Assembly: GCA_963693365.1 (NCBI GenBank)
Contig: CAVNZM010000008.1
Span: 4,898,001-4,962,000, forward strand
DNA length: 64,000 nt
Reading direction: 5' to 3'
DNA from: Amoebidium appalachense
Taxonomy: Eukaryota; Ichthyosporea
Shown: positions 63,629-64,000 of the stretch, piece by piece
Position numbering within the stretch: the stretch's first letter is position 1
Layout of the letters: every line of letters starts with the position of its first letter
Position numbers and translations under genes: made by a program
Notes under the pieces: generated by a model
The model's input: the letters and a program-made list of their open reading frames with translations, nothing else
Database searches by the model: none
What the model was told of the DNA's origin: nothing

Positions 63629-64000
63629 GTCTCTCTCTCTCCCTCTCCCCCCCCCTCTCTCTCTCCCACGCGCGCACACACACACTCTCACTCGCTCGTT
63701 CTCTCGCTCTCCCGCTCTCTTCTCCCCCCCCCCCTCCCCCCTCCCTCCCCTCTCTTCCAGCTCATCCCTCGTTTTCTCTCTCCCTCTCTTCCCCTCCCCA
63801 CCCCCCTCTCTCTCCCCTTCTGCTCTCCCCCTTATTTCCCTTCTTGCTCCCCCCTCTCTCTACCTCTCTTTCCTACTGTCTCCCCCCCCCTCCCCCTCCC
63901 CCTCTTTCTCTGGCACCCTTCCCTCGTCCCCCCCCCCCCCTCCTCTCCCTCTTTTTCTCTTTCTCCCTCACTTCCCCCCTGCCCCACTTCTCCGCAGCCG
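62904..64000 (+). CDS. First exon of a probable mitochondrial protein (partial)
   Basis: Exon 1 is 62904-62975, coding 24 residues (MLLPRLARFVPSTVSGTAIK) and ending CAG|GTAAAA in phase 0. The peptide is rich in Arg, Ser, Thr and hydrophobics with no acidic residue, like a mitochondrial targeting presequence. A long C/T-rich tract leads to TTCTCCGCAG ending at 63997, so exon 2 probably begins with CCG at 63998 and continues past the window. The mature protein is not visible, so no product can be named. Confidence 0.6.
63119..63158. repeat. (TA)n microsatellite
   Basis: About 19 TA units with one interruption, in intron 1 of the partial gene at the right edge, followed by (GT)n. Confidence 0.9.

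Overview
The window is nuclear DNA from an intron-rich eukaryote. The gene set fits a holozoan, meaning an early-branching animal or a unicellular relative of animals: a MXD/MNT-type bHLH-zipper repressor with a Sin3-interaction motif, an ERI1-type exonuclease with a SAP domain, quinoid dihydropteridine reductase, a TSP1 protein with a GPI-type tail, and a secreted mosaic protein built from phase-1 exons. I cannot name the species. Coding exons are GC-rich at third positions. Introns and spacers are packed with (GT)n/(CA)n, (GA)n and long G/C homopolymers, and these produce almost all of the long spurious ORFs.

Layout from left to right: 0-3.7 kb is repeat-rich spacer. At 3.73-5.85 kb there is a tentative, unrecognised minus-strand gene. 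At 8.09-11.10 kb lies a five-exon SGNH/GDSL hydrolase (minus), divergent across about 430 bp from a five-exon ERI1-like exonuclease (plus, 11.54-17.41 kb). This converges on an eight-exon secreted mosaic protein (minus, 19.02-25.95 kb; Cys module, polyproline, three PAN/apple-like modules, Cna-B-like and SdrD-B-like folds, acidic tail) in which all seven introns are phase 1. At 27.4-29.5 kb is a (GA)n/(CT)n block holding an ~840 bp tandem duplication. The MXD/MNT-like gene is at 31.00-32.66 kb (minus). A repeat and mobile-element patch follows at 33.65-35.29 kb. The seven-exon QDPR gene is at 36.63-41.87 kb (minus). The five-exon TSP1/GPI-tailed protein is at 46.84-50.20 kb (plus, with a TATA box). 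A ten-exon CS/p23-Sel1-transmembrane gene is at 53.43-62.01 kb (minus). The first exon of a probably mitochondrial protein is at 62.90 kb (plus, running off the window).

All multi-exon models were joined by hand from splice signals, reading phase and family resemblance. The eight main joins keep frame and give 316, 216, 754, 343, 233, 497 and 352 residues, plus one partial protein. The genes do not form one pathway; they are ordinary independent loci. The most unusual signal is structural. Several introns carry minisatellites that look like repeated copies of their own 3' splice-site region, one terminal exon has decayed tandem copies just beyond its stop codon, and many splice sites are fused to (GT)n, (CA)n or C-tracts.
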